From positions 111,771-175,770 of the forward strand of contig CASFID010000025.1 of assembly GCA_949294665.1 (NCBI GenBank): DNA of 64,000 nucleotides, given 5' to 3'. Both the position numbers and the translations under genes were made by a program. Under the pieces are notes generated by a model. It searched no databases. It was not told the DNA's origin and saw only the letters and a program-made list of their open reading frames with translations. Of the stretch, positions 62,504 through 64,000 are shown in pieces. The stretch comes from an uncultured Eubacteriales bacterium. Its GTDB lineage: Bacteria; Bacillota; Clostridia; Lachnospirales; Lachnospiraceae. The stretch's first letter is position 1, and each line of letters opens with the position of its first letter.

Positions 62504-63559
62504 ATGGAAATATTGATACTTGGTGGAACAGGTGCCATGGGCATCCCTTTAGTTAATTTGTTAAAAAAGAGTGGGCATGGATTGTATGTAACAAGTAGGA
62601 AAAAAATACCTTCATCACATGAGATGCACTATATTCAAGGAAATGCGAAAGATGATGTTTTTTTTGAATTGCTTATGAGAAAAAATTATGATGTGATTAT
62701 CGATTTTATGATTTATACACCAGATGAATTGAAAAAGAGATTAGATAAAATTCTGTCGCATACAAAACAGTACTTCTTTTTTAGTTCTAGCCGCGTTTAT
62801 GCACCGGCAGAAGAGAATGTGACAGAGGAATCGCCGCGTTTGCTGGACGTATGTTCGGATCAAATTTATTTACAAACAGATGAATATGCTCTGGTGAAAG
62901 CAAGAGAAGAAGATCTTTTAAAAAATCATAAGCAACAGAATTGGACTATAATTCGGCCCTATATAACATATAACAATCAACGCCTTCAGTTAGGAGTATA
63001 TGAAAAAGAGAATTGGCTGTATAGGGCGCTTAAGGGACGAACGATAGTATTTCCTAAAGATATTGCAAAGAGTAAAACATCTTTGACATACGGACCCGAT
63101 GTGGCAGCGACAATCATCAATCTTATCGGAAATAAAAATGCACTAGGACAGATATTTCAAATTGTAAACAATGAAGTTGCTACTTGGGAAAACATTCTAG
63201 AGATATATTTAGATATTATCGAGAAAAAAATGAATAAACGACCTAAAGTAAAGATGATTGATAATTCAGATGGCTTACAAAAAGTATGGAGCCCATGGCA
63301 AATTAAATATGATCGGCTTTTTGATCGTATTTTCGATAATAATAAAATAGAGAACATATGTGGGAAATATAGCTACAAAAGTATGGAGTCCGGTTTACAC
63401 GAATGCCTAAGTAGCTTTCTTGATAATCCGCAATGGTCGAATTTTAATTGGAGATATGAAGCATGGGCGGATAAGCAAGCTGAAGAATATACTCCGCTTA
63501 ATGAAATTGAGGGGATGAGGACTAAAGCAAAATATGTTAAATGGAGATATCTTTCATGA
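62504..63559 (+). CDS. NAD-dependent epimerase/dehydratase 2
   Basis: The 351-residue protein has the Rossmann motif ILGGTGAMGIPLVNLLKKSG, YFFFSSSRVYAPAEENVTEE, Tyr-x3-Lys in DEYALVKAREEDLL, and WTIIRPYITYN, as in extended short-chain dehydrogenases acting on nucleotide sugars. It ends the operon. It may act with the TPP enzyme before it on an unusual sugar. Confidence 0.88.
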   Translation: MEILILGGTGAMGIPLVNLLKKSGHGLYVTSRKKIPSSHEMHYIQGNAKDDVFFELLMRKNYDVIIDFMIYTPDELKKRLDKILSHTKQYFFFSSSRVYAPAEENVTEESPRLLDVCSDQIYLQTDEYALVKAREEDLLKNHKQQNWTIIRPYITYNNQRLQLGVYEKENWLYRALKGRTIVFPKDIAKSKTSLTYGPDVAATIINLIGNKNALGQIFQIVNNEVATWENILEIYLDIIEKKMNKRPKVKMIDNSDGLQKVWSPWQIKYDRLFDRIFDNNKIENICGKYSYKSMESGLHECLSSFLDNPQWSNFNWRYEAWADKQAEEYTPLNEIEGMRTKAKYVKWRYLS

Positions 63560-63584
63560 TTTTGGACAAGAGGAGTGGTACTAT

Positions 63585-63740
63585 GTGAAGAAAAAGTACA
63601 AAAGGTGTATGTTACGCATGAATTGCCCATTACTCACGGATATGTATATTACGGTAAAAATGTACCCCTGTTCCGGAGGAACGGATACCGGAAGTCCGGA
63701 GCTATGATACCGTGAGTCCGGAACAGGGATACCGCACTTA
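63585..63740. repeat. Palindromic GC-rich repeat after the operon
   Basis: CCTGTTCCGGA (63667-63677) pairs with TCCGGAACAGG (63717-63727), and GATACCG recurs three times (63685, 63707 and 63729) inside and beside the arms. A 40-residue frame starting at GTG 63585 and ending at 63707 crosses it (MYITVKMYPCSGGTDTG within it), but the repeat structure makes a true gene doubtful. It may end the operon transcript or belong to a mobile repeat family. Confidence 0.5.
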
Positions 63741-63873
63741 ATTAATTGTTACCTGCGAGTTTACTCGCTTAATGCTGGATCCAACCCGTACACTTCCCGC
63801 ATGGATCTGTAATTCGCAGGATCTGTCGGGATGATGTTGATCTTATATTCTGAACTTTTTGTATATTACGCGT

Positions 63874-63937
63874 GAATAGATCATCGTTCACGGATAAATA
63901 GATCACTTGTCACGGAGATTTAGATCAGTGATCACGG
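63874..63937. repeat. Three 20-bp direct repeats at 22-bp period (possible IS end)
   Basis: The units at 63874-63893, 63896-63915 and 63918-63937 share (A/T)TAGATCA-n3/4-TCACGG. Exact 22-bp spacing of end repeats is typical of transposase binding sites, for example in IS21-like elements. No transposase frame is visible before the window ends, so it would lie beyond 64000. Confidence 0.5.
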
Positions 63938-64000
63938 GAACGGGACCGCTGATTCCCACTTCCGTGTTTGCCCTATTATGTTAAAGAGCAGCAAATCAAA

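Noticed and set aside
63585-63707. 40-codon frame after the last operon gene
   Set aside because: It runs into a palindrome and has low support as a gene; it was kept only as part of the repeat entry.

Overview
The window looks like a Lachnospiraceae-type gut Firmicute (class Clostridia). The reasons are the AGGAGG-type ribosome binding sites, the moderate GC of the chromosomal genes, the fused CpsC/CpsD-type tyrosine kinases, and small proteins typical of that family (the 120-residue protein often labelled Hsp90-like, and the W-x-P...NEY-x-AAC leader peptides). No rRNA, tRNA or CRISPR array was seen. The genus is not resolved.

Layout. (1) 1-2681: the end of an AraC-type regulator, an HPr-like protein lacking the usual active-site motif, and guaA. 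(2) 2670-12525: an integrated mobilizable element of about 9.9 kb in the 3' end of guaA. It carries a repressor, an excisionase-like protein, a tyrosine integrase, a relaxosome accessory protein, a RepA-type helicase ATPase with a 3+3 array of 9-bp iterons, an oriT-like hairpin cluster and a MOBV-type relaxase. Its AT-rich cargo holds a lipoprotein, a cytosolic Cys-rich histidine kinase and a receiver protein without a DNA-binding domain. Both ends can be placed: GAGTTCGA is repeated, both copies read Glu-Phe-Glu-stop in the guaA frame, and paired GGCAAC sites with an 11-bp period lie inside each end. (3) 12.6-17.4 kb: chromosomal genes (LURP-one-like, CYTH, glutaredoxin-like, Hsp90-like small protein, FRG-domain protein, purC on the minus strand). 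(4) 17.7-28.0 kb: a MalT/LuxR-type regulator followed by a gene set resembling a ribosomally made, modified peptide pathway. It comprises a nucleotidyltransferase, two large precursors sharing one leader, a PqqD-like carrier, a radical SAM/SPASM enzyme, an HPr-kinase-like ATPase, an ABC exporter and a Ser/His S26-type peptidase. This is the best candidate for an undescribed system here.

(5) 28.1-33.8 kb: the regulatory and assembly front of a capsule/exopolysaccharide locus, with a CpsB-type phosphatase, an Ig-like envelope protein, two tandem CpsC-CpsD fusion kinases and an LCP-family ligase. (6) 33.8-36.6 kb: a three-gene minus-strand island of ATPases plus a TOPRIM/RloB-like protein, probably anti-phage defence, inserted in the locus. 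(7) 36.9-63.6 kb: the sugar-assembly operon. It contains a PglF/PglE/PglC-like initiation set, an unusual decarboxylase/ATP-grasp/epimerase cassette, eight or more glycosyltransferases of the GT4, GT2 and GT32 types, an EpsG-like polymerase, a Wzx flippase, an acetyltransferase, a GH88/GH105-like hydrolase, two pyruvyl transferases, a MenD-like TPP enzyme and a final epimerase. From about 40.1 kb it is clearly AT-rich, as expected for a horizontally exchanged capsule type. A decayed pair of glycosyltransferase remnants sits at 50.9-51.2 kb. (8) 63.6-64.0 kb: repeats, including three 20-bp copies at a 22-bp period, that look like the end of an insertion sequence running out of the window.

Working together, CpsB and the kinases would control chain length and export. 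The 37-40.7 kb genes would make and load the first sugar. The glycosyltransferases and modifying enzymes would build the repeat unit, Wzx/EpsG would flip and polymerise it, and the LCP protein would attach it to the wall.
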